Source: Oscillospiraceae bacterium
GTDB taxonomy: Bacteria; Bacillota; Clostridia; Oscillospirales; Acutalibacteraceae
Reading direction: 5' to 3'
DNA: 46,566 nt
Assembly: GCA_902790325.1 (NCBI GenBank)
Contig: CADARP010000018.1
Span: 46,349-92,914 of the forward strand
In this document: positions 39,390-46,566 of the stretch, piece after piece
Position numbering within the stretch: position 1 is the first letter of the stretch
How the letters are laid out: each line of letters opens with the position of its first letter
Translations under genes and position numbers: made by a program
Notes under the pieces: generated by a model
The model's database searches: none
What the model was told of the DNA's origin: nothing
The model's input: only the letters and a program-made list of their open reading frames with translations

Positions 39390-41753
39390 ATGATTTATAC
39401 CGCAAAACAGACTTCCGATATGGCAAAAGCGCTGTTCAAGGAAGAACGCGCCATCCCGCGTCTCGACGGCTGGTTCCTCGCGCGCGAGGCCGCGCGCCGC
39501 TCGGACGAATCGCACCCCGGCGTTTCCGAGGAGATGCAGGCTGCGTTCGCGCTCTCGCAGATCGTGCGCGACATTCCCATCAGCCTGTCGGACAACGCCG
39601 TTTTCGCCGGCACGCAGCGCGACGCGTTCGCCCGCACCTACGCGCTCATCAATCCGACGTTCCGCGTCGAGACGTTCTCGGGCTACTGCGATCCGACGGC
39701 GATCTTCGACGACATCGAGGTGAACGAAACGTTCACCAAGGAACGCATCGACTCTCTGCGCACGTATACCAAACAGGGCGACTATGTGCGCGCGCTGACC
39801 AAAGTATACGAAGAAAACGAGGATTGCACCGCGGAAGTCGCGTTCTTCATCGAGCAGGTGACGGGACATCTGATCCCGGACTTCCGTCCCGCGCTGCGAT
39901 GCGGCGTAGGCAGAATCGCGCAGGAGATCCGCGCGCGGATGCAGACCGAAACGGATGAAGAAAAACTCGATACATACGAGGCGATCCTGCTCTCGCTCGA
40001 CGCCGCCGTCGCGCTTGCGAACCGCTACGCCGATTTGGCCGCTGAGCAGGCGAAGACCGCTTCGCCCGAACGCAGAGCGCATTTGGAGTTTCTTGAAAAG
40101 ACGCTGCGCAAAGTTCCCGCCCAAGGCGCGGACGACCTGTTTGAAGCGATGCAGAGTTATCTGCTTCTGTGGCAGTGCATGTGTCTCGAACAGGCGCCCA
40201 ACCCCTTTGCCTTTTCCGTCGGCAATGCCGACCGCATATTCGAGCCGTACCGCGCAAAATGCGGCGCGACCCGCGCGGAGACGACCGCGCTGTTCGAGCA
40301 TTTTCTTGTGTTCTACAACGTCGGCGACCGAAGCTGGGCGATCAGCCAGAACGTGCTGCTCGGCGGCAGGGACGCAGACGGAAACGATCTGACGAACGAA
40401 ACGACCTATGCGATCTTGGACGCATACTACGATATGAACCTCCCGCAGCCGATCCTGTCGGTGAAGCTGCACAAGGATACGCCCGACGCATTATACCGGG
40501 CTATGGGACGCTTTTTCTTCACGCCCGGATGTCTGACGCCCTCGTTCTTCAACGACGATTCCGTATTCGCCGTGCTCGCGAACAACGGCGTCGCGCGCGA
40601 AGATCTGCCGGACTATTCCGTCGCGGGCTGCCAGGAGCCGCTCATCATGGGCAAGGACAACGCCAACACCACAAACAGTTGGTTCAATCTGCCCAAAATC
40701 CTGGAGCTGACGCTGAACGGCGGCGATTCGAGCATCACCGGCAGGCACATCGGTTCGGTCTGCGCGCCGACGGATGCGCTGACGAATCTGCGGAACATCC
40801 GCGAGAACTTCTACAAAAACGCGGCGTATTACGCCGACCGCATGACGAAGGCCGCCAACGGCGCTTCCGTCGCGCTGTCGCATCTGCGCGTACCGTTCCT
40901 GTCCGCGTTCCTCGGCGGCGCCGAGAGCGGCATCGACGCGCGGCACCCAACGCGGCAGGGCACGAAATACAACGGCAGCGGGTGTCTCATCCACGGCCTG
41001 TCCGTCGTGGCGGATTCGTTCGTCGCGATCGACCATCTCATCGCCGAACGGCCGCAGGACGCCGAGGCGCTTTTGGATGCGCTGCGCAACAATTTTGAAG
41101 GCTGTGAGGCGCTGCGCGGCTATCTTGCCGCCTGTCCCAAGTTCGGCAACAACCTCGACGAACCGGACCGCGAAGCCGTCGAGATCGCCAACCGCATCTC
41201 CGACCTGATCGCTTCGCAAAAGAATTATCTCGGCAACCCCTTCCGTCCGGACTGGAGCAGTCCGTCGACGCATCTGCTGTACGGCTACTGGGTCGGCGCG
41301 ACGCCCGACGGTCGTCTCGCACGCGAGCAGATCAACTACGGCGTCGACCCGCTGTTCGGCGAGGCCGGAAACGGGCTGGGTATGCGCGTGCTGTCGACGA
41401 TGAAGCTGCCCTTTGGAAAGTTCAACGGCGGCTACGCATCCCACTTCGGCATCGACCCGAAATTCTTCCGCGGCGCGGACTATGAAGAAAAGGGCATGGA
41501 GTTCAAAAAACGCGTCATGCAGCCGCTGTTCTTCAATCCGCAGAACGACCGTCCGGCGCCGTTCTACCTCTATGTCAACGTGACCACGCCCGAAACGCTG
41601 CGCAAGGTGCTTGCCGAGCCGGAAAAGTACGCCCCGAGCGGCGTGTACATCATGCGCATCCACGGCACATTCGTCAATTTCCTCGACCTGTCGCCCGCCA
41701 TCCAGCAGGACATCATCCGCCGTCTGGATCTCGGCTCGACCGCGCTTTGCTGA
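39390..41753 (+). CDS. Glycyl radical enzyme of unassigned substrate, atypical glycyl loop
   Basis: 787 residues, PFL/dehydratase-like ten-stranded barrel. Active-site Cys414 lies in SVAGCQEPL; the Cys-x-Glu form (Glu416) belongs to the lyase/dehydratase group, not to pyruvate formate-lyase with its Cys-Cys pair. The C-terminal radical loop reads IMRIHGTFVNFLDLSPAIQ with Gly759. Usual members have RVxGYSxxF, so His and Thr replace the small residue and Tyr that flank the glycine. The downstream LSPAIQQDII helix is normal, so the alignment is secure. It is preceded by its activase and followed by a sugar-kinase gene, suggesting a polyol or sugar-derived substrate; this is inference. ATG 39390 follows AAAGGAG. 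Confidence 0.88.
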   Translation: MIYTAKQTSDMAKALFKEERAIPRLDGWFLAREAARRSDESHPGVSEEMQAAFALSQIVRDIPISLSDNAVFAGTQRDAFARTYALINPTFRVETFSGYCDPTAIFDDIEVNETFTKERIDSLRTYTKQGDYVRALTKVYEENEDCTAEVAFFIEQVTGHLIPDFRPALRCGVGRIAQEIRARMQTETDEEKLDTYEAILLSLDAAVALANRYADLAAEQAKTASPERRAHLEFLEKTLRKVPAQGADDLFEAMQSYLLLWQCMCLEQAPNPFAFSVGNADRIFEPYRAKCGATRAETTALFEHFLVFYNVGDRSWAISQNVLLGGRDADGNDLTNETTYAILDAYYDMNLPQPILSVKLHKDTPDALYRAMGRFFFTPGCLTPSFFNDDSVFAVLANNGVAREDLPDYSVAGCQEPLIMGKDNANTTNSWFNLPKILELTLNGGDSSITGRHIGSVCAPTDALTNLRNIRENFYKNAAYYADRMTKAANGASVALSHLRVPFLSAFLGGAESGIDARHPTRQGTKYNGSGCLIHGLSVVADSFVAIDHLIAERPQDAEALLDALRNNFEGCEALRGYLAACPKFGNNLDEPDREAVEIANRISDLIASQKNYLGNPFRPDWSSPSTHLLYGYWVGATPDGRLAREQINYGVDPLFGEAGNGLGMRVLSTMKLPFGKFNGGYASHFGIDPKFFRGADYEEKGMEFKKRVMQPLFFNPQNDRPAPFYLYVNVTTPETLRKVLAEPEKYAPSGVYIMRIHGTFVNFLDLSPAIQQDIIRRLDLGSTALC

Positions 41754-41765
41754 CGGAGGCCGGAT

Positions 41766-43115
41766 ATGTACGTTTTGGGACTCGACATCGGCACCACAAC
41801 GATCTGTGCCGTGGTGACCGGCAGCGATTCCGGCGCGATCGTCAAAAGCGTCACACTGCCCAACGACACGGCCATCGCCGGTCTTGCATACGAAAGACTG
41901 CAAAGCCCCATGCAGATCCTGCAGAAATGCCGCGCGCTCGTGCGGGAGCTCACGGAGAGCTATCCGATCGGCGCGATCGGCGTAACGGGGCAGATGCACG
42001 GCATTCTCTACTACGACAAAAGCGGCAATTCCGTCAGTCCACTGTTCATCTGGCAGGATGAAAGCGGCAACCAGGTCTCGCCGTCGGGCGAGACTTACGC
42101 CGCCGAGCTGTCTGCGCGGACGGGGTATAAAACGGCGACCGGCTACGGCGGATGCACCTATTACGTGCATGCGCGGACCGGACGCGTTCCGGCCGGCGCG
42201 GTAGGCTTCTGCACCATCCACGACTTCGTTGCGATGCACCTGGCCGGACACCGCCGTCCCCTTTCGCACACGACGAACGCGGCAAGTCTCGGTCTGTTCG
42301 ATCTGCGGTCGCTGTCCTTTGACCGCGACGCGATCGCCAAAGCCGGACTCGACGATTTCCTGTTTCCCGCGGTCACCGGCGATTTCACCGTGATCGGACA
42401 ATATGACGGCAGGATCCCCGTCGCCTGCGCGATCGGCGACAACCAGGCGAGTTTCCTCGGTTCCGTGCGCGACATGGAGCACGCCGTGCTCTGCAATCTC
42501 GGCACCGGCGGCCAGGTCTCGTTTCTGACGGACTATTCCGACGACCCGACGCCGGAGCTGCGCCCGTGCTTTGCCGACAAATACCTGCGCGTCGGCGCGT
42601 CGCTTTGCGGCGGACGCGCGTTCGCCCTGTTGGAGCGCTTCCTGCGTTCGGCGGCAGAGCTGGTCACGGGCAAGCCTGCGGACAGCGTCTACGGCGCGAT
42701 CGACCGGTATCTTTCTTCCGTTCCCGCACCTGCCGGTCTGCCGGTCGTCGACACACGATTCTGCGGCACACGGGACGAACCGTCGCTGCGCGGCAGCATC
42801 ACAAATCTCGGCACGGACAATTTCACCGCCGGCCATCTCGTGCACGGCGTGATGCGGGGTATCGTCACAGAGCTTTACGATCTGTATGACGGCGCCGCGC
42901 ACGATGCGCGGTCGACGCTCGTCTGTTCGGGCAACGGCCTTCGCAAGAACCCCGCGCTGCGCGATCTCTTCGGCGAAACATTCGGCATGACGACCGTCAC
43001 GCCCGTCCACCGGGAGGAAGCCGCGTTCGGCGCGGCGCTGTTCGCCATGACTGCCTGCGGCATATATCCGACCATACACGAGGCGCAAGCCTTGATTCAA
43101 TATGAAAAGGAGTAA
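41766..43115 (+). CDS. FGGY-family sugar kinase, sedoheptulokinase-like
   Basis: 449 residues of the FGGY fold: LGLDIGTTTI at the start (phosphate 1), GVTGQMHGILYYD (sugar-binding, most like sedoheptulokinases), LCNLGTGGQVSF (phosphate 2), and CSGNGLRKNPALRD (adenosine motif). The likely activity is phosphorylation of a ketose or polyol; the exact sugar is not certain. It starts 12 bases after the glycyl radical enzyme gene and ends 5 bases before metY, so all are one transcript. The kinase may prepare or clear the substrate or product of the glycyl radical enzyme. Confidence 0.85.
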   Translation: MYVLGLDIGTTTICAVVTGSDSGAIVKSVTLPNDTAIAGLAYERLQSPMQILQKCRALVRELTESYPIGAIGVTGQMHGILYYDKSGNSVSPLFIWQDESGNQVSPSGETYAAELSARTGYKTATGYGGCTYYVHARTGRVPAGAVGFCTIHDFVAMHLAGHRRPLSHTTNAASLGLFDLRSLSFDRDAIAKAGLDDFLFPAVTGDFTVIGQYDGRIPVACAIGDNQASFLGSVRDMEHAVLCNLGTGGQVSFLTDYSDDPTPELRPCFADKYLRVGASLCGGRAFALLERFLRSAAELVTGKPADSVYGAIDRYLSSVPAPAGLPVVDTRFCGTRDEPSLRGSITNLGTDNFTAGHLVHGVMRGIVTELYDLYDGAAHDARSTLVCSGNGLRKNPALRDLFGETFGMTTVTPVHREEAAFGAALFAMTACGIYPTIHEAQALIQYEKE

Positions 43116-43120
43116 TCAAA

Positions 43121-44401
43121 ATGAGCGACCATCAGAGAATCGAAACCAGATGCCTGCATGCGGGTTACACCCCGAAGAACGGCGAACCGCGCGTGATGCC
43201 GATCGTGCAGAGCACGACCTATAAGTATGAATCCTCGGAAGCGATGGCGAAGCTGTTCGATCTCGAGGCGGAGGGTTATTTCTACACCCGCCTGCAGAAT
43301 CCGACCAACGACATGGTCGCGGCAAAGATCGCCGCGCTTGAGGGCGGCGTCGCCGCCGTGCTGACCTCCTCCGGTCAGGCCGCATCGTTCTACTCGGTCT
43401 TCAACGTCGCCGGTGCGGGCGACCACGTGGTCGCGTCCGCCGCGATCTACGGCGGCACGTTCAACCTGTTCTCCGTCACGATGAAGAAACTCGGCATTGA
43501 CTTTACGTTCGTTTCACCCGACGCGACGCGCGAGGAGCTGGACGCGGCGTTCCGCGAGAACACCAAGGCGGTTTTCGCCGAGACGCTTTCCAATCCGTCG
43601 CTGACGGTGCTCGACATCGAAAAGTTCGCCGCGGCCGCGCACGCGCACGGCGTACCGCTGATCGTCGACAACACGTTCCCCACACCCATCAACTGCCGCC
43701 CGTTCGAGTTCGGCGCGGACATCGTGACGCACTCCACCACGAAATACATGGACGGCCACGCCACGAGCGTCGGCGGTGTGATCGTCGACAGCGGCAACTT
43801 CGACTGGACCGCAAGCGACAAATTCCCGGGTCTGACGACGCCGGACGACTCCTACCACGGCATCATCTACACCGAGCGTTTCGGCAAGGGTGCGTACATC
43901 ACCAAGGCCGTCGCCCAGCTCATGCGCGACCTCGGCTCCATCCCCTCGCCGCACAACGCGTTCCTTCTGAATCTCGGTCTCGAGACGCTGCATCTGCGCG
44001 TGGAGCGCCACTGCGCCAACGCCGTGCGCGTCGCCGAGTTCCTCGAGGCACACGACAAAGTCTCGTGGGTCAACTATCCCGGACTGCCCGGAAACAAATA
44101 CTATGACCTCACACAGAAGTACATGCCCCACGGCACGAGCGGCGTCATCTCCTTCGGCGTCAAGGGCGGACGCGCGGCTGCGACCGTATTCCAGGACAGC
44201 CTGCGTCTGGCCACCATCGCCACGCACGTCGCGGACTGCCGCACCTGCGTGCTCTATCCCGCCGGCACTACCCATCGCCAGCTCACCGACGAGCAGCTCA
44301 TCGCGTGCGGCGTGCCGGACGATCTGCTGCGTCTTTCCGTCGGCATCGAGAACGTCGAGGATATTCTCGAGGATATTGCCCAGGCGCTCGAAAAATGCTG
44401 A
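43121..44401 (+). CDS. metY: O-acetylhomoserine sulfhydrylase (aminocarboxypropyltransferase)
   Basis: 426-residue PLP enzyme of the cystathionine gamma-synthase family. The cofactor lysine is Lys208 in HSTTKYMDGH; other motifs are YTRLQNPTND, SSGQAA, and the long insert (DDSYHGIIYTERFG) that marks the MetY branch from MetB and MetC. It makes homocysteine from O-acetylhomoserine and sulfide, matching the Glu111-type MetA at the other end of the window. MetH then methylates the homocysteine. Being five bases behind the sugar kinase places it in the glycyl-radical operon, an unusual partner for methionine synthesis. Confidence 0.93.
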   Translation: MSDHQRIETRCLHAGYTPKNGEPRVMPIVQSTTYKYESSEAMAKLFDLEAEGYFYTRLQNPTNDMVAAKIAALEGGVAAVLTSSGQAASFYSVFNVAGAGDHVVASAAIYGGTFNLFSVTMKKLGIDFTFVSPDATREELDAAFRENTKAVFAETLSNPSLTVLDIEKFAAAAHAHGVPLIVDNTFPTPINCRPFEFGADIVTHSTTKYMDGHATSVGGVIVDSGNFDWTASDKFPGLTTPDDSYHGIIYTERFGKGAYITKAVAQLMRDLGSIPSPHNAFLLNLGLETLHLRVERHCANAVRVAEFLEAHDKVSWVNYPGLPGNKYYDLTQKYMPHGTSGVISFGVKGGRAAATVFQDSLRLATIATHVADCRTCVLYPAGTTHRQLTDEQLIACGVPDDLLRLSVGIENVEDILEDIAQALEKC

Positions 44402-44429
44402 CAGTACCTTTTGCGAGGAGTGAACCGCA

Positions 44430-46460
44430 TTGGCTGTGAAACAATGGATCGTCGCGGACTGCGATAAGGATCTGGCCGCTTACTTCGCCCAGAAGTACAG
44501 CCTGAATCCGTTCGCGGCGCTGCTCGCCGTGTCCAGGGGACTGCGCACGGACGAACAGATCGAGACGTTCTTCCATCCCGATACCGTCGCGCTGTCCGAT
44601 CCCTTCACCCTGCGGGATATGGACAAGGCGGTCGCGCGCATAAACGACGCGATCGACCGGTTTGAGCGCATCGCCGTTTTCGGCGACTACGACGCGGACG
44701 GCGTGACGGCGACCGCGCTGTTGAGCGCGTATCTTGCCATGCGGGAAGCCGATTTCTTCTATATGCTGCCCGACCGCACCGAAGGGTACGGTCTCAATAA
44801 AACCGTGATCGACCGTCTGCACGAGCAGGGCGCGAAGCTCGTCATCACCGTGGACAACGGCATCAACGCCGTGGAGGAAACGGCGTATGCAAAAACGCTC
44901 GGCATGGATCTGGTCATCACCGACCACCACCATGTCGGCGACGAGCTGCCGGATGCGGCCGCCGTCGTCAACCCGCACCGCGCCGACTGCGACACGCCGT
45001 TCCGGGAGCTTGCGGGCGTGGGCGTGGCGTTCAAACTCGTCTGCGCGCTCGAGGGCGGCGATGCGGACGATCTGCTGGACGAATTCGCCGATCTGGTCGC
45101 CATCGGGACCGTCGCGGACGTTGTGCCGCTGACGGGCGAGAACCGCGTGCTGGTGCGCCGCGGCATACGCGCCATCCTCGACGATCCGCGTCCCGGCATC
45201 CTCGCCATGCGCGAGAGCGCGGGCAATCTCGATAAACCTTTCAATTCCACGACCGTCGCCTTCACACTCTCGCCGCGTCTGAACGCTGTCGGGCGCATGG
45301 GTTCCGCCATGCGCGCGCTGGACATCCTGCTGTGCGAGGACGACGAGACGGCGGCGGATCTGGCAAAAATCCTGGAGCAGACCAACGCCAAGCGGCAGCA
45401 GACGGAAACGGAGATCTTTGAAAAAGCGCAGACGCAGCTTTCCGAACATCCCGACCGTCTGAACGATCCCGTGCTTGTGTGCAGCGGTGAGAACTGGCAC
45501 CCCGGCGTGATCGGGATCGTCGCCTCGCGCATGATGGAAAAATACGGAAAACCCTGCATAATCCTGTCGCGCTGCGGAGATGTCGCGCGCGGCTCGGGAC
45601 GCAGTCTCGAGGGCTTCTCGCTGTATGACGCGCTCAAGGCGTGCGAGGACATTCTCGAGCAGTTCGGCGGTCATACTCTGGCGGCCGGTCTGTCCGTAAA
45701 GCCCGAAAACATCGAGCTGTTCCGCGAGCGCATCAATGCATACGCCCGCACGTTGGAAATGCCGTTCCCCATCCAGCACATCGACATGCGGCTCAATCCC
45801 CGCGTGATCTCCACGGAGATCCTCGACGCGCTGTATACGCTCGAACCGTTCGGCGCAAACAACCCGAAACCCGTGTTCGGCCTTTTTTCGATGCGTCTCG
45901 ATTCCGTGACGCCGCTGGCGGGCGGCAAACATATCCGTCTGACCCTGTCCAAAAAGGACGCCCGCGTGAGCGCCGTGCGCTTCGGCATATCGCCCGAAGC
46001 GTTCCCGTTCCCCGTCGGCAGCATCCTTGATCTTGCCGTTTCGCTCGACGCCAACGTCTACATGGGCGAAACGCGCGTCAATATCCTCGTTAAAAACGTC
46101 CGCTTCTCCGCGCTGGGCGGAGACGATTATCTTGCCGGCGTGCGTACCTATACGCACATCCGCTCCGGCGCGCACGTGCCGTATGCGGACGATCTCGTGC
46201 CCGACCGCGCTTTCGTAGGCGACGTCTACAAAATGCTGCGCAGTATGGGCGGCGCCTGCCGCAGCACGGACGAACTGTGCGTCCGGCTCGAAAAAGGCGG
46301 CGGCGCGATCTGCCCCGTCCTGCTGGCCGTCGACGCGCTGTGCGAGCTGCGTCTGGCCGTTCGGGAGGAGGACGGCACCGTCCGCCTGACCGCCGTGCGC
46401 GAAAAAGTCAACCTCGATGATTCGGCCGTATTACAGAACGCAAGGAAGTGCTTGCAGTAA
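44430..46460 (+). CDS. recJ: Single-strand-specific 5'-3' exonuclease RecJ
   Basis: 676 residues. DHH phosphoesterase motifs FGDYDADGVTAT and VITDHHHV (the DHH triad), then LSPRLNAVGRMG, the DHHA1 motif SGRSLEGFSLYDAL with GGHTLAAGL, and the OB-like C-terminal part with LEPFGANNPKPVF. A further C-terminal segment of about 110 residues (after about 565) is poorly conserved. It degrades ssDNA in recombination and mismatch repair. The TTG at 44430 is used, 9 bases after GAGGAG. It follows metY by 28 bases and is probably read through from it. Confidence 0.95.
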   Translation: MAVKQWIVADCDKDLAAYFAQKYSLNPFAALLAVSRGLRTDEQIETFFHPDTVALSDPFTLRDMDKAVARINDAIDRFERIAVFGDYDADGVTATALLSAYLAMREADFFYMLPDRTEGYGLNKTVIDRLHEQGAKLVITVDNGINAVEETAYAKTLGMDLVITDHHHVGDELPDAAAVVNPHRADCDTPFRELAGVGVAFKLVCALEGGDADDLLDEFADLVAIGTVADVVPLTGENRVLVRRGIRAILDDPRPGILAMRESAGNLDKPFNSTTVAFTLSPRLNAVGRMGSAMRALDILLCEDDETAADLAKILEQTNAKRQQTETEIFEKAQTQLSEHPDRLNDPVLVCSGENWHPGVIGIVASRMMEKYGKPCIILSRCGDVARGSGRSLEGFSLYDALKACEDILEQFGGHTLAAGLSVKPENIELFRERINAYARTLEMPFPIQHIDMRLNPRVISTEILDALYTLEPFGANNPKPVFGLFSMRLDSVTPLAGGKHIRLTLSKKDARVSAVRFGISPEAFPFPVGSILDLAVSLDANVYMGETRVNILVKNVRFSALGGDDYLAGVRTYTHIRSGAHVPYADDLVPDRAFVGDVYKMLRSMGGACRSTDELCVRLEKGGGAICPVLLAVDALCELRLAVREEDGTVRLTAVREKVNLDDSAVLQNARKCLQ

Positions 46461-46467
46461 GTCGCAG

Positions 46468-46565
46468 TTTGTCGGGCTGCGCCCGAAATGATGTTTTGCT
46501 ATGCAAAATGATGCGTGCTGTCGCACATGATGTGTTTTCGCCGCGCGAAAACATGATGTATTCCG
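46468..46565 (-). repeat. Multi-hairpin dispersed repeat, right copy
   Basis: Reverse complement of bases 1-98 with a single mismatch, starting 8 bases after the recJ stop. It has the same four hairpins and CATCAT spacers (ATGATG on this strand). The window again ends inside a further GTATTCCGG arm. It may also serve as a transcript end for recJ, although there is no T-run. Confidence 0.85.
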
Positions 46566-46566
46566 G

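Noticed and set aside
40491-43100. 869-codon minus-strand open frame opposite the glycyl radical enzyme and FGGY kinase
   Set aside because: It is antisense to two recognised enzymes and has low-complexity, Arg/Val-rich composition without any domain.
1-46566. Window as a circular element or a transposon bounded by terminal inverted repeats
   Set aside because: The end copies are inverted, not direct, so they do not support circular closure. The content is ordinary chromosomal metabolism with no transposase or replication gene, and the repeat is cut at both edges, as expected for an assembly break.

Overview
The window reads as the chromosome of a GC-rich, Gram-positive anaerobe, most likely a gut-type Clostridia member (Oscillospiraceae/Ruminococcaceae-like). 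The support is strong AGGAGG ribosome sites, LytTR, RecD2, ComF and FHA genes of Firmicutes type, a glycyl radical enzyme (strict anaerobiosis), a MetH without its reactivation domain, BspA/DUF6273 sensor domains, and a type A RNase P RNA. Species cannot be named from the sequence alone. The first and last 98 bases are near-perfect inverted copies of one multi-hairpin repeat, so the window is probably a whole assembly contig that broke inside a dispersed repeat at both ends.

Layout. 0.1-4.3 kb: metA (with the acetyl-type Glu111) and a GH38 alpha-mannosidase. 4.4-6.5 kb: an AT-richer gene for a secreted three-module protein. 6.6-7.4 kb: a gene-free patch dense in hairpin repeats. 7.4-7.8 kb, minus strand: two tiny hydrophobic peptide genes (29 and 23 aa) with clear ribosome sites, a terminator and an upstream 66-bp element that recurs twice more in the window. 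7.8-11.4 kb, minus strand: argG-argH-argF. The divergent argG/asnA interval carries a perfect ARG-box palindrome. 11.7-13.0 kb: asnA and a membrane-anchored ComEA-like helix-hairpin-helix protein.

13.0-27.9 kb is the most distinctive region, a phospho-signalling island. A zinc-ribbon Ser/Thr kinase gene is bracketed by two direct copies of the 66-bp element. A compact ten-gene operon with one clear promoter and one terminator follows: ABC ATPase, ABC-2 permease, LytTR regulator (phospho-acceptor Asp replaced by Glu), zinc-ribbon FHA protein, small FHA protein, zinc-ribbon pseudokinase, PP2C phosphatase, two further zinc-ribbon membrane kinases with unrelated extracytoplasmic domains (YD-like repeats; DUF6273-BspA LRR-DUF6273), and an ECF-S-like membrane protein. 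The paralogous kinases keep identical residue numbering through the catalytic domain but have exchanged sensor domains. Writers, eraser, readers and a dead kinase lie in one transcription unit with an exporter.

27.9-29.7 kb is a scar zone: an ISL3-type transposase tail, a secreted orphan protein, a tyrosine-recombinase fragment, and two identical terminators at its edges. 29.7-38.3 kb, minus strand: RNase P RNA, a sugar-transfer-type ATP-grasp protein, a small membrane protein, recD2, comF, metF, an EEP-family hydrolase and metH, mostly overlapping. 38.4-46.5 kb, plus strand: glycyl-radical activase, a glycyl radical enzyme with an atypical glycyl loop, a sedoheptulokinase-like FGGY kinase, metY and recJ. 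MetA, MetY, MetF and MetH together make a full acetylhomoserine route from homoserine to methionine, spread over three transcription units.
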